5,112 nucleotides of DNA, taken from Pseudomonadota bacterium. GTDB lineage: Bacteria > Pseudomonadota > Gammaproteobacteria > Burkholderiales > Burkholderiaceae_C. Shown here piece after piece: positions 1-4,914 of this stretch. A program made the position numbers and the translations under genes. The notes under the pieces are model-generated. The model was not told the DNA's origin. It saw only the letters and a list, made by a program, of their open reading frames with translations, and ran no database searches. The stretch lies in the NCBI GenBank assembly GCA_023435325.1, contig JAEYRT010000006.1, forward strand, positions 1-5,112, in the 5' to 3' direction. Position 1 is the stretch's first letter. Each line of letters starts with the position of its first letter.

Positions 1-1019
1 ACGCCAATCATCAGGCCCTGGCCACGCACTTCCACGAAACCGTCCAGATCGCACAGTGCAGCGTGCAGCTGGGCCTTCTGGTAATCACCCACTTCGGTAG
101 TATGGGCCAGCAGGCCGTCTTCTTCCATGATGCGGATGGTTTCCACACCGGCACGCAAGGCCAGTGGGTTGCCGCCAAAGGTGGAGCCATGGTTGCCAGC
201 AGTCAGCACCTGGGCCGCCGCATTGTGCGCGACCACAGCACCCACAGGCACGCCCGAGCCCAGGCCCTTGGCCAGTGTCATCACATCGGGCACGATACCT
301 GCCCACTGGTGTGCAAACCACTTGCCGGTGCGGCCCATGCCGGCCTGGACTTCGTCCATGATCAGCAGCCAGCCCTGGGCATCACACAGGGCGCGCACCT
401 TTTGCAGGTATTCGGCGCGCATGGGGTGCAGGCCGCCTTCGCCCTGAATGGGCTCCATCATCACGGCGACGATGTTGGGGTTGCCTTCGGTGGCTTCGAT
501 CAGCGCCTCATAGTCATTGGGGGCCACACGGGTGAAGCCTTCGAGCAGCGCACCAAAGCCGTTGCGTACCTTGGGGTTGGCCGTGGCGGACATGGTGGCA
601 ATGGAGCGGCCGTGGAAGGCGTGGTCATAGACCACGATTTCGGGCTTGGCAATGCCCTTGTCCACGCCGTACTTGCGGGCGATCTTGATGGCGGCCTCAT
701 TGGCTTCCAGACCGGTGCTGCAAAAGAACACATTGGTCATGTGGCTGCGCTCGGTCAGCAGCGTGGCCAGCTCTTCCTGGCCGGGCACGTGGTAGTAGTT
801 GGATACGTGGATCAGCTGGGTCAACTGCTCTTGCAGCGCAGGCACCAGCTTAGGGTGGTTGTGGCCCAGCGTGTTGACGGCAATGCCGCCCAGCGCGTCC
901 AGGTATTCCTTGCCGTTCACATCCCACACGCGGCAGCCCTGGCCTCGTCGCAGCGCGATGGGTACGCGGCCGTAGGTGGGCATAACGTGGGGCGAGGCAG
1001 CCTCAATGTGAGCGGTCAT
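1..1019 (-). CDS. argD: Acetylornithine aminotransferase (ArgD), 3' end missing
   Basis: A PLP-dependent class III aminotransferase of arginine biosynthesis. The family converts N-acetylglutamate 5-semialdehyde and glutamate to N2-acetylornithine and 2-oxoglutarate in the cytoplasm. The visible part is 339 codons starting MTAHIEAASPHVMPTYGR; about 60 residues are expected beyond the left edge, since the family is about 400 long. Family landmarks lie in order: GKEYLDALGGIAVNTLGH near residues 36-53, a phosphate-binding loop STGLEANEAA from S101, the MDEVQAGMGRTGKW block with the cofactor-contacting Asp at D222, and the Schiff-base lysine K251 in TLAKGLGSGVPVGA. The loop reads STGLEAN where I recall NSG-type wording in the enterobacterial enzyme, probably a lineage variant. 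The ATG at 1019 has an AGGAG Shine-Dalgarno at 1028-1032, 8 nt away, which settles the start. The gene is divergent from the DUF3579 gene. Related ornithine, succinylornithine or GABA aminotransferases are the alternatives, but the N-terminus and motif wording favour ArgD. Confidence 0.93.
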   Translation of the reverse strand, partial: MTAHIEAASPHVMPTYGRVPIALRRGQGCRVWDVNGKEYLDALGGIAVNTLGHNHPKLVPALQEQLTQLIHVSNYYHVPGQEELATLLTERSHMTNVFFCSTGLEANEAAIKIARKYGVDKGIAKPEIVVYDHAFHGRSIATMSATANPKVRNGFGALLEGFTRVAPNDYEALIEATEGNPNIVAVMMEPIQGEGGLHPMRAEYLQKVRALCDAQGWLLIMDEVQAGMGRTGKWFAHQWAGIVPDVMTLAKGLGSGVPVGAVVAHNAAAQVLTAGNHGSTFGGNPLALRAGVETIRIMEEDGLLAHTTEVGDYQKAQLHAALCDLDGFVEVRGQGLMIG

Positions 1020-1086
1020 GAATCAATCTCCTGACATGGCAGTCGTGGCACAACTTTTGCGACATTGCACAAAAGACAAGGGAATG

Positions 1087-1115
1087 ATTTTAGAGCGCTG
1101 CAAAGCCTGTGGCAT
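1087..1115 (-). promoter_or_regulatory. Candidate sigma70 promoter for argD
   Basis: On the minus strand a TAAAAT -10 box (1087-1092, 5 of 6 consensus matches) lies 17 bp from ATGCCA (1110-1115, 4 of 6 matches to TTGACA). Transcription would start near 1080 and give a leader of about 60 nt before the argD ATG, including its Shine-Dalgarno. The spacing is ideal but the -35 box is weak, so this is a prediction by eye. Confidence 0.4.
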
Positions 1116-1141
1116 GCACAACGCACATATTTGAATTCGCG

Positions 1142-1151
1142 CTATGCATAG
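1142..1151. promoter_or_regulatory. Perfect 10-bp palindrome in the divergent control region
   Basis: CTATGCATAG reads the same on both strands. It lies upstream of the candidate argD promoter and about 110 bp before the DUF3579 start. A perfect palindrome in a divergent promoter region can be an operator for a dimeric regulator, but I do not recognise which one, and a 10-bp palindrome can occur by chance. Confidence 0.25.
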
Positions 1152-1178
1152 GGATCAAACCCCAGCGCAGTACCCGTG

Positions 1179-1190
1179 TCTTATATAAGA
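1179..1190. promoter_or_regulatory. Perfect 12-bp AT-rich palindrome, candidate operator or promoter core
   Basis: TCTTATATAAGA is a perfect palindrome. Just downstream on the plus strand is TAGAAT (1193-1198), a 5-of-6 match to a -10 box for the DUF3579 gene, but no good -35 box is visible at 16-18 bp (for example GTACCC at 1170-1175). The palindrome would lie between the -35 and -10 positions, where a bound regulator would affect the plus-strand promoter. Its AT-rich core also contains TATAAG, so it could itself be a -10 element. The regulator is unknown. Confidence 0.35.
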
Positions 1191-1260
1191 GTTAGAATTG
1201 CAGCGTCGGTGCACAAGGCGGCGATCCCGCAGCGCACCCCGTCTTACCGGATTGATCTTG

Positions 1261-1575
1261 ATGGTTTCCCCAAGCTCCAAAGAAATCTTCATCCAAGGTG
1301 TCACCTTGGAGGGAAAAACCTTTCGTCCCAGTGACTGGGCCGAACGTTTGGCGGGGGTGATGAGCCAGTTTCGCCCCGGTGGCGCCCAGCGCGGCAGCCA
1401 TTTGGGCTATTCCCCTTGGTGCATTCCCACAACGATGAACGGCGTCAAATGCATTGTCGTGCACCGTGACCTGCAGGCCCACGAGCCCATGGCCTGGGAC
1501 TTTGTCCTGAACTTTGCACGCGACAACCACCTGCAGGTGGCAGAGGCTTGCCTGATCCCTGACGAGAAGCAATAA
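1261..1575 (+). CDS. DUF3579-family conserved protein of unknown function
   Basis: A 104-residue cytoplasmic protein with no signal peptide or membrane segment. I recognise the wording of the betaproteobacterial DUF3579 family: IQGVTLEGKTFRPSDWAERL (residues 11-30), GVMSQFRPGG (32-41), LGYSP (48-52), NGVKCIVV (60-67), EPMAWDFVLNFARDN (75-89) and LQVAEACLIPDE (91-102). The length is about that expected for the family as I recall it. No biochemical function is established to my knowledge, and I assign none. The start is the ATG at 1261 because homology begins almost at once after it. The same frame stays open upstream to about TTG 1198, but those residues are arginine-rich and unlike the family. 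No good Shine-Dalgarno precedes 1261 (only GGA at 1249-1251), and in-frame TTG codons at 1252 and 1258 are minor alternatives. It is divergent from argD and monocistronic, with its own terminator. Confidence 0.88.
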   Translation: MVSPSSKEIFIQGVTLEGKTFRPSDWAERLAGVMSQFRPGGAQRGSHLGYSPWCIPTTMNGVKCIVVHRDLQAHEPMAWDFVLNFARDNHLQVAEACLIPDEKQ

Positions 1576-1607
1576 GCTGCAACATTCCACGCAAGCGCTG
1601 TGAACGC

Positions 1608-1630
1608 AACCGCCATCAGGGCGGTTTTTT
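1608..1630 (+). terminator. Rho-independent terminator of the DUF3579 gene
   Basis: A perfect 7-bp stem AACCGCC (1608-1614) / GGCGGTT (1620-1626) with loop ATCAG is followed by a run of six T (1625-1630, the first two in the stem). It begins 32 nt after the stop codon. The T run is only on the plus-strand side, which fixes the orientation. Confidence 0.88.
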
Positions 1631-1678
1631 CATTCCTGGGCGTTGTGTTTGTAGATGCAATCTTCATGATGCGGGCAC

Positions 1679-1701
1679 AAAAAAACCGCCGTGAGGCGGT
1701 T
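1679..1701 (-). terminator. Rho-independent terminator of rpsT
   Basis: On the minus strand the stem AACCGCC / GGCGGTT (1695-1701 paired with 1684-1690) has loop TCAC and is followed by seven T in total (1685 down to 1679). It ends rpsT transcription about 75 nt past the stop codon. The stem has the same sequence as the terminator at 1608-1630, which it faces. Confidence 0.9.
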
Positions 1702-1737
1702 GTCTTGTTTCGCTGGCAGCGCACCCGAAGCAAACGG

Positions 1738-1760
1738 CGGAGGACTGATGCCCTCCGGGC
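1738..1760 (-). other. Possible secondary structure in the rpsT 3' untranslated region
   Basis: Between the rpsT stop and its terminator there are two mutually exclusive small stems: CGGAGG (1738-1743) with CCTCCG (1752-1757), or GCCC (1750-1753) with GGGC (1757-1760). No T run follows, so neither is a terminator. They may shield the 3' end of the mRNA or have no role. Confidence 0.2.
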
Positions 1761-1776
1761 GATGCCTAAAGTTGAA

Positions 1777-2070
1777 TTAGGCGGCAGTTGCCAGGGCCTT
1801 GACCTTGGCAGACAGACGGCTCTTGTCGCGAGCGGCCTTGTTCTTGTGGAAGATGCCCTTGTCGGCCACGGAGTCGATTACGGACTGTGCCTTGGCAAAC
1901 AGTTCGGTAGCCTTCACCTTGTCGCCGGCCAGAACAGCCTTCTCAACATTCTTAACTACGGTACGGTACTTGGAACGCAGCGATGTGTTAGCAGCGTTCA
2001 GCTTAACGTTTTGGCGTGCGCGCTTGCGGCCGGAGGCCAGGCGGGGGTTCTTTTTGGCTTTGGTTGCCAT
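1777..2070 (-). CDS. rpsT: 30S ribosomal protein S20
   Basis: Complete 97-residue S20, a small basic protein that binds 16S rRNA early in 30S assembly. The N-terminus MATKAKKNPRLASGRKRARQ is lysine- and arginine-rich. The helical middle runs through NTSLRSKYRTVVKNVEKAVL, and the family signature DKGIFHKNKAARDKSRLSAKV lies at about residues 70-90, with an alanine-rich end. It is about ten residues longer than the E. coli protein as I recall it. The ATG at 2070 has an AAGGA Shine-Dalgarno (2080-2084) 9 nt upstream. In E. coli rpsT starts with UUG and is autoregulated; here the start is AUG and I see no specific autoregulatory element. It is a single-gene unit with its own promoter and terminator, divergent from murJ. 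Confidence 0.97.
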   Translation of the reverse strand: MATKAKKNPRLASGRKRARQNVKLNAANTSLRSKYRTVVKNVEKAVLAGDKVKATELFAKAQSVIDSVADKGIFHKNKAARDKSRLSAKVKALATAA

Positions 2071-2117
2071 GATTGGTATTCCTTAAATGTCTGGGGATGA
2101 TGCCAGCGAAGCCAGCG

Positions 2118-2126
2118 ATTATAGCA
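2118..2126 (-). promoter_or_regulatory. Extended -10 promoter of rpsT
   Basis: The minus strand carries TGCTATAAT, a perfect TATAAT hexamer (2118-2123) preceded by the TGn extension (2124-2126). The -35 region is poor: at 18 bp spacing CAGGCA (2142-2147) matches TTGACA at three positions. A perfect extended -10 can make up for a weak -35. The predicted start of transcription is near 2111, giving a leader of about 40 nt that contains the rpsT Shine-Dalgarno. Confidence 0.75.
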
Positions 2127-2174
2127 AGTCTTGTTTTGTCTTGCCTGCACGTCGCGGAGCAAGGGCGTACAACT

Positions 2175-2256
2175 GCACCGGGAACCGGTGTGCCATCTCG
2201 TGGTGCATGGATGCACCAAATTGAAACTTGATGGCGGGTCTGCACCGATTTGGTGT
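2175..2256. repeat. Cluster of three CACC/GGTG inverted repeats upstream of murJ
   Basis: Three inverted repeats share the same core. CACCGG (2176-2181) pairs with CCGGTG (2185-2190) around GAA. TGGTGCAT (2201-2208) pairs perfectly with ATGCACCA (2211-2218) around GG. GCACC (2242-2246) faces GGTGT (2252-2256) around a 5-nt spacer, with one G-T pair. The cluster lies about 60-145 bp before the murJ start and upstream of the rpsT promoter. It could be regulator sites or mRNA hairpins. TTGAAA (2221-2226), just after the second repeat, resembles a -35 box but no good -10 follows at the right distance. Confidence 0.4.
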
Positions 2257-2318
2257 GTATCCGTGTTTTCAATGAAGCACTTGCGTTCAGCACGTGGGCG
2301 CGTGGCTACACTGCGCGG

Positions 2319-3881
2319 GTGTCACTACTTAAATCTGCCTCCATTGTTTCGTTGCTGACCCTGGCCTCGCGGGTCACAGGTCTGGTGCGTGATCTGATCA
2401 TGGCGTCCATGTTCGGCGCCAATGCACTCACGGACGCCTTCAACGTTGCCTTTCGCATCCCCAATCTCTTTCGTCGCCTGTTTGCCGAAGGCGCCTTCAG
2501 TCAGGCCTTTGTGCCTGTGCTGGCCACCAGCAAAACCCAGGACGGAGAGGAGCGTACACGCCAGCTGATCGGCAATGTGGCCACGGTCCTGTTCTGGGTC
2601 TTGATGCTGACTTGCGTGCTGGGTGTGCTGGGGGCGCCGGTCTTGGTGTGGTTGCTGGCCAGCGGTTTCGAGAGCGGTCAGGCCCACGAGGCTGCCGTGC
2701 TGATGACGCGCTGGATGTTCCCTTACATCGGCTTCATGTCCATGGTGGCGCTGTGCGCGGGGGTGCTCAATACCTGGAAGCAGTTCGCCGTGCCGGCGGC
2801 CACGCCGGTGCTGCTCAATGTCTGCATGATTGTGGCGGCCCTGCTGCTGGCCCCCTGGTTTGCTGCGCAAGGTATAGAGCCCATCTATGCCATGGCCGCA
2901 GGCGTCATGCTGGGCGGTGTGCTGCAGCTGGGCGTGCAGCTGCCTGCCTTGAAAAAGCGCGGCCTGCTGCCGCGCATTGGCATGACGCCATCGGCCATCC
3001 GCGCAGCATGGAGCGATGGTGGCGTGCGCCGCATTCTGTCGCTGATGGCGCCTGCTTTGTTGGGTGTGGGCGTGGCCCAGGTCAGCCTGATGATCAACAC
3101 ACAGATTGCCTCCTATTTGACCCCAGGCAGCGTGACCTGGCTGTTTTATGCCGACCGCCTGATGGAATTTCCCACCGCTTTGCTGGGTGTGGCCCTGGGC
3201 GTGGTGCTGACGCCGCAACTGGCCTCGGCCAAGGCGGCGGGCGATGCGCAGCGCTACTCCAACATGCTGGATTGGGGCTTGCGCCTGGTGGTGCTGCTGG
3301 CCGTGCCCTGTGCCGTGGGTTTGCTGGCCTTTGCCGAGCCTCTGGTGGCAACGCTGTTTCACCGCGGAGCCTTGCATGGCAACGATGTGTCGCAGATCGC
3401 CCTGGCGCTGATCGGTTATGGCGCGGGTTTGCTGGGTTTGGTGGCCATCAAGGTGCTGGCACCGGGTTACTTTGCCAGCCAGGACATGAAGACCCCGGTC
3501 AGGATTGCCGTGGCGGTGTTGGTGCTCACCCAAATCATGAATGTGGTGCTGGTGCCCTGGCTGGCGCATGCCGGGCTGGCCTTGTCGATCGGTCTGGCGG
3601 CGTTGGTCAATGCGTGCTGGCTGCTGGCCGGTCTGCTGCGCCGCCGTGCTTACCAGCCGGCGCCGGGCTGGGGACTGTATCTGCTGCGTGTGGTTGCCGC
3701 GGCCTGTCTGCTGGCGGTTTTCCTGCTCTGGGGTGCGCAGCACTGGGACTGGCAGGCGCTGCAGGCCCGTGAGTGGCAACGCATCGGGCTGATGGCGTTG
3801 ATGCTGACGGGAGCTGCGGTGGTGTACTTTGGCGTGTTGCTGGCTTCAGGCCTGAAGTTGCGCACCTTGCTGCGCCGCTGA
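2319..3881 (+). CDS. murJ: Lipid II flippase MurJ (MviN)
   Basis: A 520-residue polytopic inner-membrane protein of the MOP exporter superfamily. MurJ moves the peptidoglycan precursor lipid II from the cytoplasmic to the periplasmic leaflet and is usually essential. The N-terminus MSLLKSASIVSLLTLASRV runs into GLVRD, and residues shown to matter in E. coli MurJ align at the same numbers: R18, R24, D39 and R52, in ASRVTGLVRD, GANALTDAF and RIPNLFRRLFAEGAF. The second landmark SVTWLFYADRLMEFP carries R280, matching E. coli R270. KVLAPGYFASQDMKTPVRIA lies near residues 368-387. Hydrophobic segments along the whole length fit the 14 helices of the family. I chose GTG 2319 because family homology starts there; the open frame extends to TTG 2250 but encodes unrelated residues. 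No Shine-Dalgarno is visible before 2319. The SirB1-like gene follows after 68 bp with no terminator between. Confidence 0.96.
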   Translation: MSLLKSASIVSLLTLASRVTGLVRDLIMASMFGANALTDAFNVAFRIPNLFRRLFAEGAFSQAFVPVLATSKTQDGEERTRQLIGNVATVLFWVLMLTCVLGVLGAPVLVWLLASGFESGQAHEAAVLMTRWMFPYIGFMSMVALCAGVLNTWKQFAVPAATPVLLNVCMIVAALLLAPWFAAQGIEPIYAMAAGVMLGGVLQLGVQLPALKKRGLLPRIGMTPSAIRAAWSDGGVRRILSLMAPALLGVGVAQVSLMINTQIASYLTPGSVTWLFYADRLMEFPTALLGVALGVVLTPQLASAKAAGDAQRYSNMLDWGLRLVVLLAVPCAVGLLAFAEPLVATLFHRGALHGNDVSQIALALIGYGAGLLGLVAIKVLAPGYFASQDMKTPVRIAVAVLVLTQIMNVVLVPWLAHAGLALSIGLAALVNACWLLAGLLRRRAYQPAPGWGLYLLRVVAAACLLAVFLLWGAQHWDWQALQAREWQRIGLMALMLTGAAVVYFGVLLASGLKLRTLLRR

Positions 3882-3949
3882 GCGGGAGGGCAGCGGGGGC
3901 TTTCCGGCGCATGTCCGTGCACAGTACAAATCCGGTTAGAGTTCCCTGC

Positions 3950-4798
3950 ATGGCCCTGAACTTTGAAGTCCCTTCTGCGCTTGACCACTTCCAATGCCTG
4001 GTCGGCCATGACGTGGCTTTTCCCCTGCTGGAAACTGCAGCCAGTCTGGCGCTGCCGACCCAGCCTGAACTGGATGTGCAGGACGTGCTGTTTCAGGTGG
4101 ATGCCTTGACCGAGCGTCTGCGTGCTGCCATTCCCCGGGAGGCTGCGGCCATGCAGCGCTGCTTCATGCTCAACGCGTTTTTCTACGAAAAGCTGGGTTT
4201 TGCGGCCAACGCCAATGATTTCACCGACCCTGCCAACAGCTTTGTGCACGAGGTGCTGCGCACGCGCCGTGGCATTCCCATCTCGCTGGCGGTGCTGTGG
4301 ATGGAGCTGGCCCAGGGCATCGGGCTCAAGGCGGATGGCATCTCGTTTCCCGGCCACTTTCTGGTCAAGGTCCATGTGGATGAAGGCATCATCATCCAGG
4401 ACCCTCTCACGGGTCGCGGCCTGACGCAAAACCAGTTGCAGGAGCGGCTGGAGCCTTTCCGCGAAGGCTGGGGGCTGGCCGAAGACGATATGGCGCCTCT
4501 GCACCTGTTTTTGCTGCCAGCCAGCCCGCGCGACATCATCGAGCGCATGCTGCGCAACCTCCAAAATATCTATGTGCAGGACGGGCAGCATGCCCAGTTG
4601 CTGGGCGTGCTCGATCGTCTGATCGTGCTGCGCCCTCAGGATGTCGAGAGCTACCGTGACCGTGGCCTGCTGCTGGCACAGATGGGGCGGCGCGAAGCTG
4701 CGCTCAAAGACCTGCAAACCTATGTGCGCACGGCGCACGCTGCGCAGGACCTGCCGGTGATTGAGGCACGCATTGAACTGCTGCGCGCGGGCTCCTAG
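3950..4798 (+). CDS. SirB1 / transglutaminase-like protein with TPR-like C-terminus
   Basis: A 282-residue soluble protein that I recognise as the SirB1-type (Transglut_core2) family. Its molecular function is not firmly known, and the historical link of the sirB name to LPS or invasion regulation should not be taken as a function. The core lies at about residues 70-155: YEKLGFAANANDFTDPANS (79-97), RTRRGIPISLAVLWMELA (104-121), GISFPGHFLVKV (130-141) and IIQDPLTG (148-155). In the order of a transglutaminase triad, S112 lies where a Cys would be expected, with H136 and D151, so classical Cys catalysis is doubtful. Residues 200-280 are helical with TPR-like wording (LDRLIVLRPQDVESYRDRG, REAALKDLQTY). 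The start is ATG 3950, with a weak AGAG 8 nt upstream. An in-frame ATG at 3911, preceded by GGGGG at 3895-3899, would add 13 residues. It is probably co-transcribed with murJ. Confidence 0.85.
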   Translation: MALNFEVPSALDHFQCLVGHDVAFPLLETAASLALPTQPELDVQDVLFQVDALTERLRAAIPREAAAMQRCFMLNAFFYEKLGFAANANDFTDPANSFVHEVLRTRRGIPISLAVLWMELAQGIGLKADGISFPGHFLVKVHVDEGIIIQDPLTGRGLTQNQLQERLEPFREGWGLAEDDMAPLHLFLLPASPRDIIERMLRNLQNIYVQDGQHAQLLGVLDRLIVLRPQDVESYRDRGLLLAQMGRREAALKDLQTYVRTAHAAQDLPVIEARIELLRAGS

Positions 4799-4823
4799 CA
4801 GCAGTGGCCATCTTGGGTTGCTT

Positions 4824-4891
4824 AAAAAAGAGAGCTGTTAACGCTTGCATTTACTTCGTTTGCAAGTGTTTTATATTGCAAACGCTTGCGT
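4824..4891. repeat. Three-armed inverted repeat, possibly a dispersed intergenic repeat
   Basis: Two near-identical arms, AACGCTTGCA (4840-4849) and AAACGCTTGC (4880-4889), flank an inverted arm GCAAGTGTTT (4862-4871). The middle arm can pair with either outer arm. A separate perfect 8-bp pair is CGTTTGCA (4857-4864) with TGCAAACG (4877-4884). The opening, an A run then AGAGAGCTGTTAACGCTTG, resembles AGCTGCTAGCGCTT-type intergenic repeats that I recall from Comamonadaceae genomes, so it may be a diverged copy. Copy number cannot be seen from one window. Confidence 0.45.
4840..4877 (+). terminator. Probable terminator of the murJ-SirB1 unit
   Basis: AACGCTTGCA (4840-4849) pairs over 10 bp, with one G-U, with TGCAAGTGTT (4861-4870) around an 11-nt loop. 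The RNA continues into the U-rich TTATATT (4871-4877). This lies 41 nt after the stop of the SirB1-like gene and before a converging gene. The stem is A/T-rich and the U tract is interrupted, so termination strength is uncertain. On the minus strand the same region runs into six T (4824-4829), so it may also serve the opposing gene. Confidence 0.5.
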
Positions 4892-4914
4892 GAAGCGCGC
4901 AGGCTGCTCCTGTT

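Noticed and set aside
63..1034. A 323-codon open frame on the plus strand opposite argD
   Set aside because: It is antisense to a convincing ArgD; the product is Gly/His/Gln-rich and has no recognisable domain.
1129..1146. Possible ArgR (ARG box) operator upstream of argD
   Set aside because: Only one half-site-like TGAAT (1132-1136) is present; the partner position 1141-1145 reads GCTAT instead of ATTCA.
1600..2100. A 166-codon open frame on the plus strand across both terminators and rpsT
   Set aside because: It runs through two terminator hairpins and is antisense to rpsT.
2612..3772. A 386-codon open frame on the plus strand in another frame of murJ
   Set aside because: It overlaps murJ entirely, is rich in Cys, Gly, Ala and Arg as a frame-shifted shadow would be, and shows none of the murJ membrane-protein pattern.
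2325..3779. A 484-codon open frame on the minus strand opposite murJ
   Set aside because: The translation is dominated by Gln, His and Arg with no family resemblance, and it lies wholly antisense to a clear murJ. It is what antisense of high-G+C coding sequence produces.
3650..4738. A 362-codon open frame on the minus strand across the end of murJ and the SirB1-like gene
   Set aside because: It spans two clear genes on the other strand, has His/Gln-rich composition, and no promoter or ribosome-binding site was noted.
4876..4891. PurR/LacI-family-like operator TTGCAAACGCTTGCGT
   Set aside because: It matches an idealised PurR palindrome at 13 of 16 positions, but it lies between the 3' ends of two convergent genes with no promoter to control, and it is part of the three-armed repeat. 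The resemblance is probably incidental.
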